A DNA stretch of 48,964 nt from Rhodothermales bacterium (GCA_034439735.1 JAWXAX010000070.1:1-48964), one strand, 5' to 3'; positions 15,409 to 24,889 are shown, counted from the first letter of the stretch. Program-made: numbers and translations. The notes: a model not told the origin generated them from the sequence alone.

Positions 15409-15849
15409 ATGTTAATCACGCTCGTCCTACTCGCCGCCGCCCTCCTCGATGCCCGCACCCGGCGCATCCCCAACCTGCTGACGGGCGCTGTAGCCGTCCT
15501 GGGTATGGCGATGGCGGCGACGGGGGGCCCTGAGGTGTTGGGCGCGCGGATCCTGGCCGGCCTCGCGGCTGCCGGATGTCTGGGCGCGCTGCGGGGTCTC
15601 GGGCAGGTCCTGTTCGGACAGCCGGGTATGGGGTTGGGGGATGTCAAACTGGCCGGCTCCGTGGGGCTTCTCGCCGGATGGTCGGCCCTCTGGGGGCTTT
15701 ACCTCGGGCTCCTCCTGGGGGGATTCCTGGCGCTGATCGGGCTTCTGTTGGGTGTCCTCCAGCGGGATTCCCGCATCCCGTTTGCCCCGTTTTTTGCCGC
15801 CGGCGCGCTGGCCGGCGCCACAATCTTACCGCCGGCTTTCTGGTTATGA
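15409..15849 (+). CDS. Prepilin peptidase (A24 family), catalytic domain only
   Basis: The 146-aa protein has several hydrophobic segments and the two aspartates of type IV prepilin peptidases: Asp14 in LDARTRRIPN and Asp78 in GMGLGDVK. It cleaves the leaders of the pseudopilins. Full GspO/PilD also has an N-terminal cytoplasmic methyltransferase domain with cysteine motifs; this one lacks it and is similar in length to TadV/CpaA-type enzymes. N-methylation of the pilins would then need another enzyme or be absent. The gene lies between the major pseudopilin and the GspK-like gene, with an ATGA overlap to the latter. Confidence 0.85.
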   Translation: MLITLVLLAAALLDARTRRIPNLLTGAVAVLGMAMAATGGPEVLGARILAGLAAAGCLGALRGLGQVLFGQPGMGLGDVKLAGSVGLLAGWSALWGLYLGLLLGGFLALIGLLLGVLQRDSRIPFAPFFAAGALAGATILPPAFWL

Positions 15850-17156
15850 AACATCCCATGCCTCCCAACGAGGGCTCGGCCCTGGCGCTGGTGCTCATGG
15901 TGTTCACGATCCTGACTGCCCTGTTCGGGACGGTGCTCATGGTCCAGGTTGCCCAGAGCCGGTTCGTCCGACGCGATGTCTTTCGCCTCCAGGCCCGGTA
16001 CGCCGCCGAAGGCTGCCTGGCCCGCGCCCTCGTGGCCTGGGCGGAGGCTCCCGGGGAGTCCGAGGATACCGAGCCGGATTGCCGGCGAACGTCGCGTCTT
16101 GTTGGTGGCTTCGTGCGGGTCCAACTCGAGGCCCGCGCCGGCCCGGCGCGCCACCGGATCGACGCTCTGGTCGGGTTCGAGCTACCCGAATCCTTGCGCG
16201 ACGCCATCCTTCACGCCGACGCGCACGGGCAGCTTCACCTCGCCGGCCGGACGATCGTCCGCGGATCCATTCGGGCCGGGTCGCAGGGGGTTCGGACCGG
16301 CGTGCTGGACGGGCGCCCCTTTTCAGGGGAGGTGGACGGGCCGATCCACCGGGTGGCCGTCCCGGCGCTGCCGGCGTTCGATTCTCGGGGAGTGATTGCG
16401 CAGCGCGACCGGCTTCGCGCCTGGGTTGCAGGCGACTCGCCTCCCGAAGACGGACCAGACGGCCCGACGCGCGTGCGTGGCGAAACGCTCCAATTCGGGA
16501 CGGTGGACAGCGCCTTATTTCGTAGTCCAGTGTTGCTCCTGTCACGCGACAACCTCCTCCTCGCCGGCTCCCTGCACCTCAAATCGGGTAGCATTCTCGT
16601 TGCGGGCGGAGCCCTGGAGATCAGCGGCGATGTACGCGGCGAAGGAGTGCTGGCCTACGCCGGCCGCACGATCGAAGTCACCGGCCGCGTCGAACTGGCC
16701 GCCCAGCTCGTGGCGGAAGAGGGCATCCGAGTCGCGGAACACACTCGATTGAACTATCCATCGGTCCTCCTTGTCATCGGGCAAGCCGGCGATCTCGAGG
16801 AGGCCGGCGAGGACGTGCCGGGTGCCGAGATCCGGCTGACGGGCGCAGCGGTAGTGGACGGATCGGTGATCGCTCCCAAAATCGACGGCGAGGCGGGAGG
16901 CCGGGTGATCGTGGAGGCCGGCGCCACGGTGCGCGGGTTGGTTTACAGCGCCGGCCAGTCGGAAATCGCCGGCCAGGTGCTCGGGACCGTGGCTACTCAC
17001 CGGTTTCATTTTTATGCTTCACCCACCCACTACGTCAACTGGCTGCGCGACACCAGGATCGACCTCCACGCCCGGCCGGCGCCGTTTCACCTCCCGCTCG
17101 GTTTCGAGGGGGCCACGACGCCGGAGGTCGTCACCATCCGATCATGGGGCAACTGA
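15846..17156 (+). CDS. GspK/PilX-like minor pseudopilin with beta-helical body
   Basis: The 436-aa protein starts with a prepilin-like N-terminus (NEG/SALALVLMVFTILTALFGTVL) that lacks Glu at +5, as known GspK proteins do, followed by a RYAAEGCLARALVAW helix. About residues 120-390 form many short repeated strands (LHLAGRTIVRGSI, SGSILVAGGALEISGDV, RTIEVTGRVELAAQLV, VVDGSVIAPKI, GATVRGLVYSAGQSEIAGQV) like the right-handed beta helix of bactofilins or polymer-forming proteins. The fusion is unusual, since GspK normally has an alpha-helical domain. The ATG at 15846 overlaps the previous stop. Probable role: a minor tip subunit with a large passenger. Confidence 0.72.
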   Translation: MKHPMPPNEGSALALVLMVFTILTALFGTVLMVQVAQSRFVRRDVFRLQARYAAEGCLARALVAWAEAPGESEDTEPDCRRTSRLVGGFVRVQLEARAGPARHRIDALVGFELPESLRDAILHADAHGQLHLAGRTIVRGSIRAGSQGVRTGVLDGRPFSGEVDGPIHRVAVPALPAFDSRGVIAQRDRLRAWVAGDSPPEDGPDGPTRVRGETLQFGTVDSALFRSPVLLLSRDNLLLAGSLHLKSGSILVAGGALEISGDVRGEGVLAYAGRTIEVTGRVELAAQLVAEEGIRVAEHTRLNYPSVLLVIGQAGDLEEAGEDVPGAEIRLTGAAVVDGSVIAPKIDGEAGGRVIVEAGATVRGLVYSAGQSEIAGQVLGTVATHRFHFYASPTHYVNWLRDTRIDLHARPAPFHLPLGFEGATTPEVVTIRSWGN

Positions 17157-17512
17157 CCGAATTCTGCCGCCAATGGATGGACGACGCCGGCTCGACGCTG
17201 GTCGAGGCGGTCGTCGCCGTCTCCCTCCTGATCGTCGTACTCACCCCGATGATCGGCGCCTTCGCGTACCAGGCCGGCCAGCACCGGTCCGAACGGCTCA
17301 CGCTGGCGCTGGCCGTCGGCAGGCGGCAACTGGAGGCCCTCGCTGCCATGCCCGAAGCCGCGCCCGACTCGGCTTCGACGTTCAAGGGGCGATGGCGGGT
17401 GGTGTCTACTGCCCGGCGCGATGGCCGGCTAATGGCGCTGGCGGTGGCCGTGTACGACGACCCCGCACCCACGCCGATCGTAACCCTCCAAACCCACCGG
17501 TTTGTGCCATGA
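17144..17512 (+). CDS. Minor pseudopilin (GspI-like)
   Basis: The 122-aa product has a leader MGQLTEFCRQWMDDAG followed by STLVEAVVAVSLLIVVLTP, with Glu at +5 of the mature protein. A short domain with LALAVGRRQLEALAAMP, a motif common in GspI, and a beta tail follow. It overlaps the previous gene by 13 bases and the next by ATGA, as is common for gspI-gspJ-gspK clusters. Assignment as I rather than H is based on the QLEAL motif and order. Confidence 0.75.
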   Translation: MGQLTEFCRQWMDDAGSTLVEAVVAVSLLIVVLTPMIGAFAYQAGQHRSERLTLALAVGRRQLEALAAMPEAAPDSASTFKGRWRVVSTARRDGRLMALAVAVYDDPAPTPIVTLQTHRFVP

Positions 17513-17973
17513 CTAACGATGCCGGCTTCACCCTGGTCGAACTGCTGGTCGCGATGGCCCTCACCCTGGTATCCGTCACCCTGGCCGGCTCCGCGTACCT
17601 GTTTCTGTCCCGCGCGGTCAACGGCTGGCAGGAGGATGTGCGCCTCGCGAACGCATTCCACACCACCCTGACCCGCCTGAGCGACGACCTGTACGATGCC
17701 GTGGCGGTGTACCGTAGGGCCGATTCGACCGTCGCGCTGGTACGTGTCGATGGCGATACGGTGGCTTATTCCTGGCGTGACGGAGCACTACGGCGGCTGG
17801 ACCACCCGATGCACGACTTTACGACAGTACTCGGGGTGACATTCGATCTCGCCGCCGATTCGTCGGGCGGGGCTCCCGGCTTTGAGGCCCACCTGGCCCT
17901 CGCCGGCCGGCGGCGAGTGCTCGAAACGACTACCCGCGTCAACCGGCGACATCCGTCGCCCTGGCCTCCATGA
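17509..17973 (+). CDS. Minor pseudopilin (GspJ-like)
   Basis: The 154-aa product carries a very short leader MTNDAG and the prepilin helix FTLVELLVAMALTLVSVTL. Its mature body has an LTRLSDDLYDAV segment and alternating beta strands ending in VLETTTRVNRR, resembling GspJ. It overlaps gspI-like and the next gene with ATGA. The order I-J-F with K upstream differs from the classical G-H-I-J-K arrangement. Confidence 0.73.
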   Translation: MTNDAGFTLVELLVAMALTLVSVTLAGSAYLFLSRAVNGWQEDVRLANAFHTTLTRLSDDLYDAVAVYRRADSTVALVRVDGDTVAYSWRDGALRRLDHPMHDFTTVLGVTFDLAADSSGGAPGFEAHLALAGRRRVLETTTRVNRRHPSPWPP

Positions 17974-19085
17974 GACCGCTCACCCTGGCATCTACCCCGG
18001 GCCGTCCCGCGCATCAGGGGGCCTGGCATCCGGCAAGGTGGATGTATCGCCGCGTCTCCCGTAAGGCGTTGGCCGCTTTCACGCGGAGCCTCGCCGTGCT
18101 GGTGGCCGCCCGGCTGCCGCTGCTGGAGGCCCTGGCTTCCGCCGGTCGTCAGACGCCAGCACCAGGGCTTCGCGCCGCGGCCGAGGCCGTGCTGGAATCC
18201 GTGCGCCGCGGTCAAAGCCTGTCGGCCGCGCTCGCCCGTCACCCGGATGCCTTCGATACCCTGTATGTGCAGCTCGTACGGGTCGGCGAAATGACCGGCC
18301 GGCTGGGTGACCTGCTGCTTCGCCTCGCGACCTATCAGGAAAAAGTGTACGCCCTGCGCCGCGCCGTGCGGCTCGCGATGGTCTATCCAGGCGTCATCGT
18401 CGCCCTGGCCACGGCCTGCGTGGCCTTCCTACTGGTCGTCATCGTCCCCACCTTCTCCGAGATGTTCGCCGATTTTGGGGCCGAGCTGCCGGCGCCGACA
18501 CGTGCGTTGCTGGCACTAAGCAAGGGACTGCGCGAGCACGCCGGGGTAGGAATCGCAGGTGGGCTTATTGTCGCCGCCGGTGCACGCCGGCTGCTCCGCA
18601 CCCCAGCCGGCTGGCGCTGGATGGACCGGGTGTCGTTGCGGATTCCGCTCGTGGGGCCGCTGTTGCGGAAGAGCCACGCCGCGCGGTTCTGCCGGACCCT
18701 CGGCACCCTGCTGGAGGGGGGCGTGCACCTCACCGAGGCGCTCGCAATCCTCGCGCGAACCAGCGGCCACAGCCAGGTCGAGGCCCTCGTCAGCCGGCTG
18801 GCGGTGCATGTAGAACGCGGCGGCCGGCTGGCCGAGCCTCTGCAGGGGAACGAGGTGTTCCCCGAGTTCGTGGTCCAGATGGTCGCCGTCGGCGAAGAGA
18901 CCGCCCACCTCGATGAGATGGTCCTCCACGCCGCGGGCTACTTCGAGCACGAGGTCGACGCCGCCGTGGAAACCCTGACTTCCGTGATCGAACCCATCCT
19001 GATCGCCGTCCTCGGCCTCGCGATCGGCGGATTCCTGGTGGCATTGTACCTTCCTTTGTTCGAGTTGAGCTCGGTCGTGCGATAA
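17970..19085 (+). CDS. gspF: Inner-membrane platform protein (GspF/PilC family)
   Basis: The 371-aa protein has two GspF domains, each followed by transmembrane helices. The first (about residues 30-150) contains FTRSLAVLVAARLPLLEAL and VRVGEMTGRLGDLL. A membrane segment VIVALATACVAFLLVVIVPTF follows, then the second domain (FCRTLGTLLEGGVHLTEALAIL, MVAVGEETAHLDEMV) and the final helix PILIAVLGLAIGGFLVALYLPLF. It would be turned by the GspE motor and push pseudopilins out. It is the last gene of the operon; 171 bases separate it from the giant-protein cluster. Confidence 0.93.
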   Translation: MRPLTLASTPGRPAHQGAWHPARWMYRRVSRKALAAFTRSLAVLVAARLPLLEALASAGRQTPAPGLRAAAEAVLESVRRGQSLSAALARHPDAFDTLYVQLVRVGEMTGRLGDLLLRLATYQEKVYALRRAVRLAMVYPGVIVALATACVAFLLVVIVPTFSEMFADFGAELPAPTRALLALSKGLREHAGVGIAGGLIVAAGARRLLRTPAGWRWMDRVSLRIPLVGPLLRKSHAARFCRTLGTLLEGGVHLTEALAILARTSGHSQVEALVSRLAVHVERGGRLAEPLQGNEVFPEFVVQMVAVGEETAHLDEMVLHAAGYFEHEVDAAVETLTSVIEPILIAVLGLAIGGFLVALYLPLFELSSVVR

Positions 19086-19256
19086 GGGTGTAGGGGTGGT
19101 AGAGCGAATAGAAAGGATTCCTCCCTGGCATGGAGACTCCTCCGATGGCGATGGACGGCTCCGTGATATTTTAAACCTGGCTTGTTTCAATCCGAGCATG
19201 GGTTTAGGTTGCGTGCATGGGCATCAGACCGACAAGCATGAACCCGGCCAACCCGT

Positions 19257-22200
19257 ATGCGGCTACTCTCCATCCCACTCAAACTGGATGTCCTACTTCT
19301 TGACCAGGACACCCCGGTGGTCGGGCCCCTCGTCCATTTCGAATGGATGCCCTACGTGGAGGATGGCCACGCGATCAACCCGGATGTCCCGTTTCTGAGC
19401 AGCGAGGTGCAGACGGAGCCCTTTAGTCCATCGCGATCCCTCCTCGGGAAAGGATGCCACCTCCACTGGGCCCTGCCGGCAGCCCTCACGCGCACCACCC
19501 CGCTCACTTCAAGCCAACGGGCGAGCGCGCCGGCGACACCTGACGACGAACCCCGATTTCCCCCCACGCCCGATCGCTGGCTCGTCCGACGGTCGCGCAA
19601 CAATCGAACAGATGCGTTGTGGCTGGTCGAAAGCGATTATTTCGCGCCGGCGCCGTCCGAGGGCATCCTCTACCCGATCCGCACCGACAGCGAACACGGG
19701 GTAAAAACCGTTTACCTGGGGCGGACGACCCGGCTGGACCTCCTGGCCCCGCGGCCGCCGACCCTCCCATCGGGCGACCAGGCCGGCTACCTTGGCTACC
19801 TGACGGCCATCGGGCACGGAGACCCGGCCTTCCACGCGTTTTATCCAAACTGCCGCTCCATCTTTGGTTTCTGGGACCCGGAGGTGACGGACGCGGACCG
19901 TGGATCGCTGCGGTACGAGATCGCCGGCTGGTACCATGCGGATGTGCTCGATCCTTTCGGTGGAAACGTGAAGGATAGGTGGGACCCCGCCATCCCCGAT
20001 GTGCAACGCGTGATTTCGGAAATAACACGCCAGTTTGGGTGGGATCTCACGTGCCTTTCGGCCGTCACGCAGCGGTCGGACCTCCCGGAACGGATCATCT
20101 GCCTGGCCCGCATCGACATCGTCGGCGAAAGCGCCCTTACCCTCCGCGATCAACCCGAGATACAACCTGCTACCGCCATCGCAAACACCGGCACGGAGGC
20201 GTTGTCAGCCCTCCTGTCCCGTACCGTGTATGGCGCTGATCGGGCAAAAGCCGGCCTGCTCGAAGAGCAACTCGATGCTCTCCATCTGGCCTCCCTCCTC
20301 GGAACGGATCAGCTCGACCTCGGCCCCCGATTCAAGGAGGCGCGCCATACCCGCGGCTTCTCGGCGCGGACCGGCCCCACGATCTGGCGCATCCGGCCGA
20401 GCCTGCCGGACGTGCGGGGAGACAAGGCGAATGCGGCTGTGCCGGACGCGGCCCTGCCCGATGGGCTGGCGGTTCGTCTGGACGAACTTAATAGCCTCCA
20501 ACAGGCGCTCGACGCTGTCACCGCGCGGCGCGAGGCGTCCGCCACGCAGCTCCACTCCGACTGGGTCAAGTACATGGAAGCCGCCTACCCGGTCGCCGGC
20601 GTGGCGGTGACGTATCCGAACATCGACGACATCGTCCGCTATATCGATGAAACGTCCCTGCCCGAAATCGACCAGCTCGTCCAGACTCAAAAGAGCCTCG
20701 CCGGCCAGATCGAACTAAAAAAAGCCGACATCGTCGCGCTCATCGCGCTATCGTCGCCAGAATTAGCACTCGAGCAACGACCGGGGCCCCGCTTCTGGCA
20801 ACCCAACGAGCCGGTCGTCCTCCTCAGCGGATACGCTGACGCCACCGACCGGCACGATAGCTCCGATATGCTGCCGTGCGCCTGTGTCGACGTCTCTGGA
20901 AGCGCCGATCTCAACACCTGGATCTGGGCGGGACCTTCGGCGGCGATGGAGACGCTCTTCAGCCAGGCCCCGCTAACGAGTCGATCCAACGGCTACTCGG
21001 TTTCCGACGGACGCACCGAGCACCCGTGCCTGCTCGAATGGGAGGTGGAGATGCGGCCCGTCGTCCAGCGCGACGCCCCGGACCCGGCGGGGCGGACGAT
21101 CGCGGCCGACTACTTGAACGCCAATTTCTCGTTCGATCCAGGAAGCGGAGACTGGATCGCTACGCAACCGACCCAGAACAGCACATCGCGCTACGCAGGC
21201 CGAAGTGTGCTCACGCCTCACGCATCGGAGAAGCTCCGACGCGAGCTGGAGGCCTTCTTCGCCGAGCGGGTCCCCGCCGGCAAGCGGGCGGCCTTCCGCG
21301 CCTGGGCCTCCGGCGCGCCGGCGGACCCCTTTCGATTGGCATGGCTCGCCCAGAACTGGACCGGTTTTGCCCACTGGTACCTGACCCTCGGCAGCCACCT
21401 CGCCGTATCGATGGGCGGCTCGTGGGTCGAGGCCTGCCTGGCCAGGCTCCAGGACATCATATCGCTGTACGACGAAAACCAGGCGCTCCGGTTGGATCAG
21501 GTCCGGCTTATCGCGACCGAAGGACTCCTGCGCGACGCGTTCGAGACGATGGACATCGACGAGGTCGACCCGGCGTCGCCATTGCCGGGTGCGCTTGGGC
21601 CGGCGTTTGTCCGCTGGTATCGCCGCGAGCTCCATCTGATCGAGTTTCTCGCGATCTACCGGGATCATGTCCACGACATGGACCACGTGTTATCCCAGGC
21701 CCTGAGCGGGTTTAACGACGCGCTGCTCATGCATTGGCAGGGCTACAATCTACCCATCGCGGACCCCATGGGGCTGCCGGATTACCAGGCGTTCACGAAG
21801 CGTGTCGCCGATGCCGTGGGGACGTCGCACCGCTCGATCCCGCAGCCCCTGGGCCGGCTCATGCCCCTGCACGCCGGCCAGCTCGACCTGCTCCGGTTGC
21901 GCCTCATCGATACCTTCGGGCGAGCGCGCATGCTGCCGGACGGGGATGTCGTCTACCCCTCCTCCTGGCGGGCCGACGACGACCTGTGCCACCTGCCGCC
22001 CCGGCTCGTCCAGCCTGCGAAACTCTCGTTGCGCTGGCTCTCGGCCTCCCACGCCGACCACCGCGAGACCACCGACGATCCGACTACCTCGCCCCTCTGC
22101 GGCTGGCTGATCGCGAACGATCTCGACGAAAGCATCGCCGTTTACACCGCGGACGGGAAGGTGCTCGGCGCGATCGATGACAGCGCCCGGCGCTGGACAC

Positions 22201-23039
22201 CCGTCCCGGGCGGCGGCCTCGCGGCCTCCGACGCCATCGAGAATCCCTACTTACGCGCGGTTGTCGGGCAGATCCAGGCGGCCGTGGACCGCGGATCGCT
22301 CCGCGATGTGCTGGACAATATGAACGAGGCGACAGCGGCCATCGACCCGGACACCTTCGAGCAGCACCAGGCGATCGCCCTGCTGATGAGCCGGCCGCTG
22401 GCGCTCGTACGCGTCGCCGTGGCCGTGCGCACGATGGGGCCACTGGCGATCGATCAGAGCTGGGACGATCTGGCCCGCGATATGTCGGCCGGCGCCTCGC
22501 TCGAGGAACGGAGTAACGCCGGCATGGATCGGCTACAGGTTCGGGTACAGATCGGCGACCGCGGCCGGCTGAACGACGGCGTGGTCGGCCTCTGGCCGGA
22601 GGGGGCGGACGATGACTCTGGCGCTGTCGTGCTGGAGCCGTACCAGCACCAACACGTGAGCACGGAGGCGCGTCCTGGTATTACGGTGACGCTGAACAGC
22701 CAGCAGCCGGCGCAGTTTGTCGCCTTGATGGATCCTCGCGCCGCCCTGTACGCCTTTACGGGCATCCTCCCGGCCAAATCCATCACGATACCCCCGATCC
22801 ATTTTTCCGACGCGCTCCAGTGCGTGGAGGTCTTTTTTCAGGCGTCGCCCGTGATTGCCGGGCTGGAGCTGATCGATCTCCCCCTGATGACGCTCGACGG
22901 CAAGGCCTGGACGTGGCTCGAAAAAGAAGGGGAGACCTGGAGCGAGCAGGAGATCGTGCCACCGGCTACCCAGCCGGCCTTCCAACAGACCCAGATGATC
23001 CGGGAAGGCTGGCTGAAGCTGCGGAATACGCCTGATTGA
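19257..23039 (+). CDS. Giant unrecognised protein 1 of the 19-34 kb cluster (1260 aa)
   Basis: I do not recognise a named family. The protein has no signal peptide or transmembrane segment. Distinct stretches include a FEWMPYVEDG/CHLHWALP N-terminal region, PDRWLVRRS (about residue 102), IFGFWDP, LEWEVEMRPV and YAGRSVLTPHA in the middle, an LLMHWQGYNLP motif, GWLIANDLDESIAVYTADG, QVRVQIGDRGRLNDGVVGLWP and FVALMDPRAALYAFTGILPAKSI near the C-terminus. About residues 405-498 are helix-rich with possible coiled coil. Aromatic- and proline-rich loops suggest a multi-domain beta-sheet structural protein. Starts at the first ATG in frame. It leads the cluster; its stop is 68 bases before the next start. 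Confidence 0.82.
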   Translation: MRLLSIPLKLDVLLLDQDTPVVGPLVHFEWMPYVEDGHAINPDVPFLSSEVQTEPFSPSRSLLGKGCHLHWALPAALTRTTPLTSSQRASAPATPDDEPRFPPTPDRWLVRRSRNNRTDALWLVESDYFAPAPSEGILYPIRTDSEHGVKTVYLGRTTRLDLLAPRPPTLPSGDQAGYLGYLTAIGHGDPAFHAFYPNCRSIFGFWDPEVTDADRGSLRYEIAGWYHADVLDPFGGNVKDRWDPAIPDVQRVISEITRQFGWDLTCLSAVTQRSDLPERIICLARIDIVGESALTLRDQPEIQPATAIANTGTEALSALLSRTVYGADRAKAGLLEEQLDALHLASLLGTDQLDLGPRFKEARHTRGFSARTGPTIWRIRPSLPDVRGDKANAAVPDAALPDGLAVRLDELNSLQQALDAVTARREASATQLHSDWVKYMEAAYPVAGVAVTYPNIDDIVRYIDETSLPEIDQLVQTQKSLAGQIELKKADIVALIALSSPELALEQRPGPRFWQPNEPVVLLSGYADATDRHDSSDMLPCACVDVSGSADLNTWIWAGPSAAMETLFSQAPLTSRSNGYSVSDGRTEHPCLLEWEVEMRPVVQRDAPDPAGRTIAADYLNANFSFDPGSGDWIATQPTQNSTSRYAGRSVLTPHASEKLRRELEAFFAERVPAGKRAAFRAWASGAPADPFRLAWLAQNWTGFAHWYLTLGSHLAVSMGGSWVEACLARLQDIISLYDENQALRLDQVRLIATEGLLRDAFETMDIDEVDPASPLPGALGPAFVRWYRRELHLIEFLAIYRDHVHDMDHVLSQALSGFNDALLMHWQGYNLPIADPMGLPDYQAFTKRVADAVGTSHRSIPQPLGRLMPLHAGQLDLLRLRLIDTFGRARMLPDGDVVYPSSWRADDDLCHLPPRLVQPAKLSLRWLSASHADHRETTDDPTTSPLCGWLIANDLDESIAVYTADGKVLGAIDDSARRWTPVPGGGLAASDAIENPYLRAVVGQIQAAVDRGSLRDVLDNMNEATAAIDPDTFEQHQAIALLMSRPLALVRVAVAVRTMGPLAIDQSWDDLARDMSAGASLEERSNAGMDRLQVRVQIGDRGRLNDGVVGLWPEGADDDSGAVVLEPYQHQHVSTEARPGITVTLNSQQPAQFVALMDPRAALYAFTGILPAKSITIPPIHFSDALQCVEVFFQASPVIAGLELIDLPLMTLDGKAWTWLEKEGETWSEQEIVPPATQPAFQQTQMIREGWLKLRNTPD

Positions 23040-23107
23040 GCCTCGTTGCTACTTCCCGATTGCGCCGCACCGCCACGCCTAACCGAAACCACCCTGACAA
23101 TCCCACC

Positions 23108-24889
23108 ATGCCGACTCACCCGCGCGAACATCCAATCCGTTTCACCCTGCTCAACCCCCAGCACGAGCCGTCGCTGCTCGTCTCGACGCGTGCCGAGGGG
23201 CACGTGATGCATCTGGCGCTGATCAACCGGACCGATCAGCCGCTCGTGGTGCCTGAACAGGCCACGTTCGAGCTGGTGTTTCACGACAACGTGCTGGTGG
23301 ATCGGCAATCCGTTGCCTGCCGCGTGCCCGATGGCTGGCGGTGGGAGCCCCTGCGCCTGACTGTCGTGCAGCCCGTGTCGCTGGCCGCCGGCGAGGCGCT
23401 GTCCTTTACCCTCACCCACGTGAAGGTGGATGAGCACCTCACAGCCAACGGCACCCGGGTGGAATTGAAGTATCAGCTGCCGGCCGGCGACGTACCGGCC
23501 CGCGCGGGCCTTTGTCTCCAGCACCTCGCCCTCGTGCGCCACCTCGGGCAGAAACTGCTACCCGTGCATATAGGCTTCGTGGGTGTGCGAACAATTCCGA
23601 CCGGCACGCCCCACCAGACCACCACCCTCCGGCTGCGCATCACGAACACAGGAAACGAGCCCCTGGCGTTTACGGCGGAGAGCCGGTTCACGTTTTCATT
23701 CGACGTGGGAGAGCCGAGCGTGGATTGGGCGCTCGGGACGGCGGACCAGGTGGCGGCTGTTGTGGTGAAGCGGGCCGATGGCGTCGATGCGCAGCGGACC
23801 ACGCAGGGAGGCGTGCCCTCCTGGACGGTGCTGCCGTTCACCGCGCCGGCCGCCCTGGCCCCCGGGCATTTCGTTGATATCCTGTTCAGTCATTTTGTCA
23901 GCCAGCATCCGCCCGGGGAAACCAATCTTTATATCGCCTACGAGGGCATTCCCGGCTTCTGGGACGGACGCCACGTGGTGGCCCTGGAGAAGGCCGCGCC
24001 GGCCGCCACCCAGAACGCCGTGGGCGGGCTCACCATGGAGCCCTCCGACCGGATCAAAGTCAACTTCAAGCCGGATTACTCAGACCACAACCAGACGTTT
24101 GTCGCCTTCGAGACCAACTACCTGGGCGATCCTTACCGGGGCCGGGCGCATCTCTACGCACCTACCGCCTACTACACAAACGAACCTGCCCTGACGCTGG
24201 CCGGCAACTACGGGGCCGGCGGGACGGTGGGGATCAACAAAACGACCCCCCAGGCCACGCTGCACGTAGGCGGGAATATCAAGACCGATAACAACCTCCT
24301 GCTCGAGCCAACGTCCAGCATCAAGGTCAATTTCCAGCCGGATTTCACGGACCACAACCAGACGTTTGTCGCCTTCGAGACGAACTACATGGGCGATAAA
24401 TACCGGGGCCGGGCGCATCTGTACGCCCCCACCGCCTATTACGCGAATGAACCCGCCCTTACGCTGGCAGGCAACTATGGGGCCGGCGGGACGGTGGGAA
24501 TCAACAAGACAACCCCGGAAGCCACCCTGCACGTCGGCGGAGACATCAAGGCCGACGGGACGATTTCGCCCGGCAGCGACAGAGCCTCGAAGGAAGACAT
24601 CTTACCCGTGGAGCCGGCCGACGTGCTCGCGAAAGTGCTCGACCTCCCCATTAACCACTGGCGCTTCAAGGCGGACGCCGGCGCGCGCCACATCGGCCCC
24701 ATGGCCCAGGACTTCCACGCCGCCTTCGACGTCGGCGCCGACGACCGGCACATCAGCGTCCTCGACGCCGACGGCGTCGCCCTCGCCGCCATCCAGGGCC
24801 TCCACGCCCTGCTCGTCCAGAAGGAAGAGCAGATCAATGCCCTCGAAGCACGCCTTGCCGCGCTGGAGCGCGGTGTGACCATCGCCTAG
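23108..24889 (+). CDS. Tail-fibre-like protein with C-terminal S74 chaperone domain
   Basis: The 593-aa product (ATG at 23108; a TTG at 23036 would overlap the previous stop) begins with about 300 residues of Ig-like beta sandwich, apparently two domains. Two 89-residue repeats follow (from residues 316 and 405), each with NQTFVAFETNY, RGRAHLYAPTAYY, NEPALTLAGNYGAGGTVGIN and ATLHVGG. The last 104 residues are a peptidase S74 intramolecular chaperone domain: SDRASKEDI, LPINHWRFK, RHIGPMAQDF, ADGVALAAIQGL, then a heptad-rich coiled coil. In phage tail spikes this domain trimerises the fold and releases itself by cutting before the Ser of the S-D motif (here Ser490, Lys495). A trimeric fibre is inferred. 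Confidence 0.88.
   Translation: MPTHPREHPIRFTLLNPQHEPSLLVSTRAEGHVMHLALINRTDQPLVVPEQATFELVFHDNVLVDRQSVACRVPDGWRWEPLRLTVVQPVSLAAGEALSFTLTHVKVDEHLTANGTRVELKYQLPAGDVPARAGLCLQHLALVRHLGQKLLPVHIGFVGVRTIPTGTPHQTTTLRLRITNTGNEPLAFTAESRFTFSFDVGEPSVDWALGTADQVAAVVVKRADGVDAQRTTQGGVPSWTVLPFTAPAALAPGHFVDILFSHFVSQHPPGETNLYIAYEGIPGFWDGRHVVALEKAAPAATQNAVGGLTMEPSDRIKVNFKPDYSDHNQTFVAFETNYLGDPYRGRAHLYAPTAYYTNEPALTLAGNYGAGGTVGINKTTPQATLHVGGNIKTDNNLLLEPTSSIKVNFQPDFTDHNQTFVAFETNYMGDKYRGRAHLYAPTAYYANEPALTLAGNYGAGGTVGINKTTPEATLHVGGDIKADGTISPGSDRASKEDILPVEPADVLAKVLDLPINHWRFKADAGARHIGPMAQDFHAAFDVGADDRHISVLDADGVALAAIQGLHALLVQKEEQINALEARLAALERGVTIA
24053..24559. repeat. Two 89-residue (267-bp) tandem repeats in the S74 fibre gene
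   Basis: The first copy begins near ATCAAAGTCAACTTCAAG (24053) and the second near ATCAAGGTCAATTTCCAG (24320), 267 bases apart. They share long blocks including NQTFVAFETNY, RGRAHLYAPTAYY and NYGAGGTVGIN. The DNA has diverged mainly at third positions, so the duplication is not recent. Confidence 0.85.
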
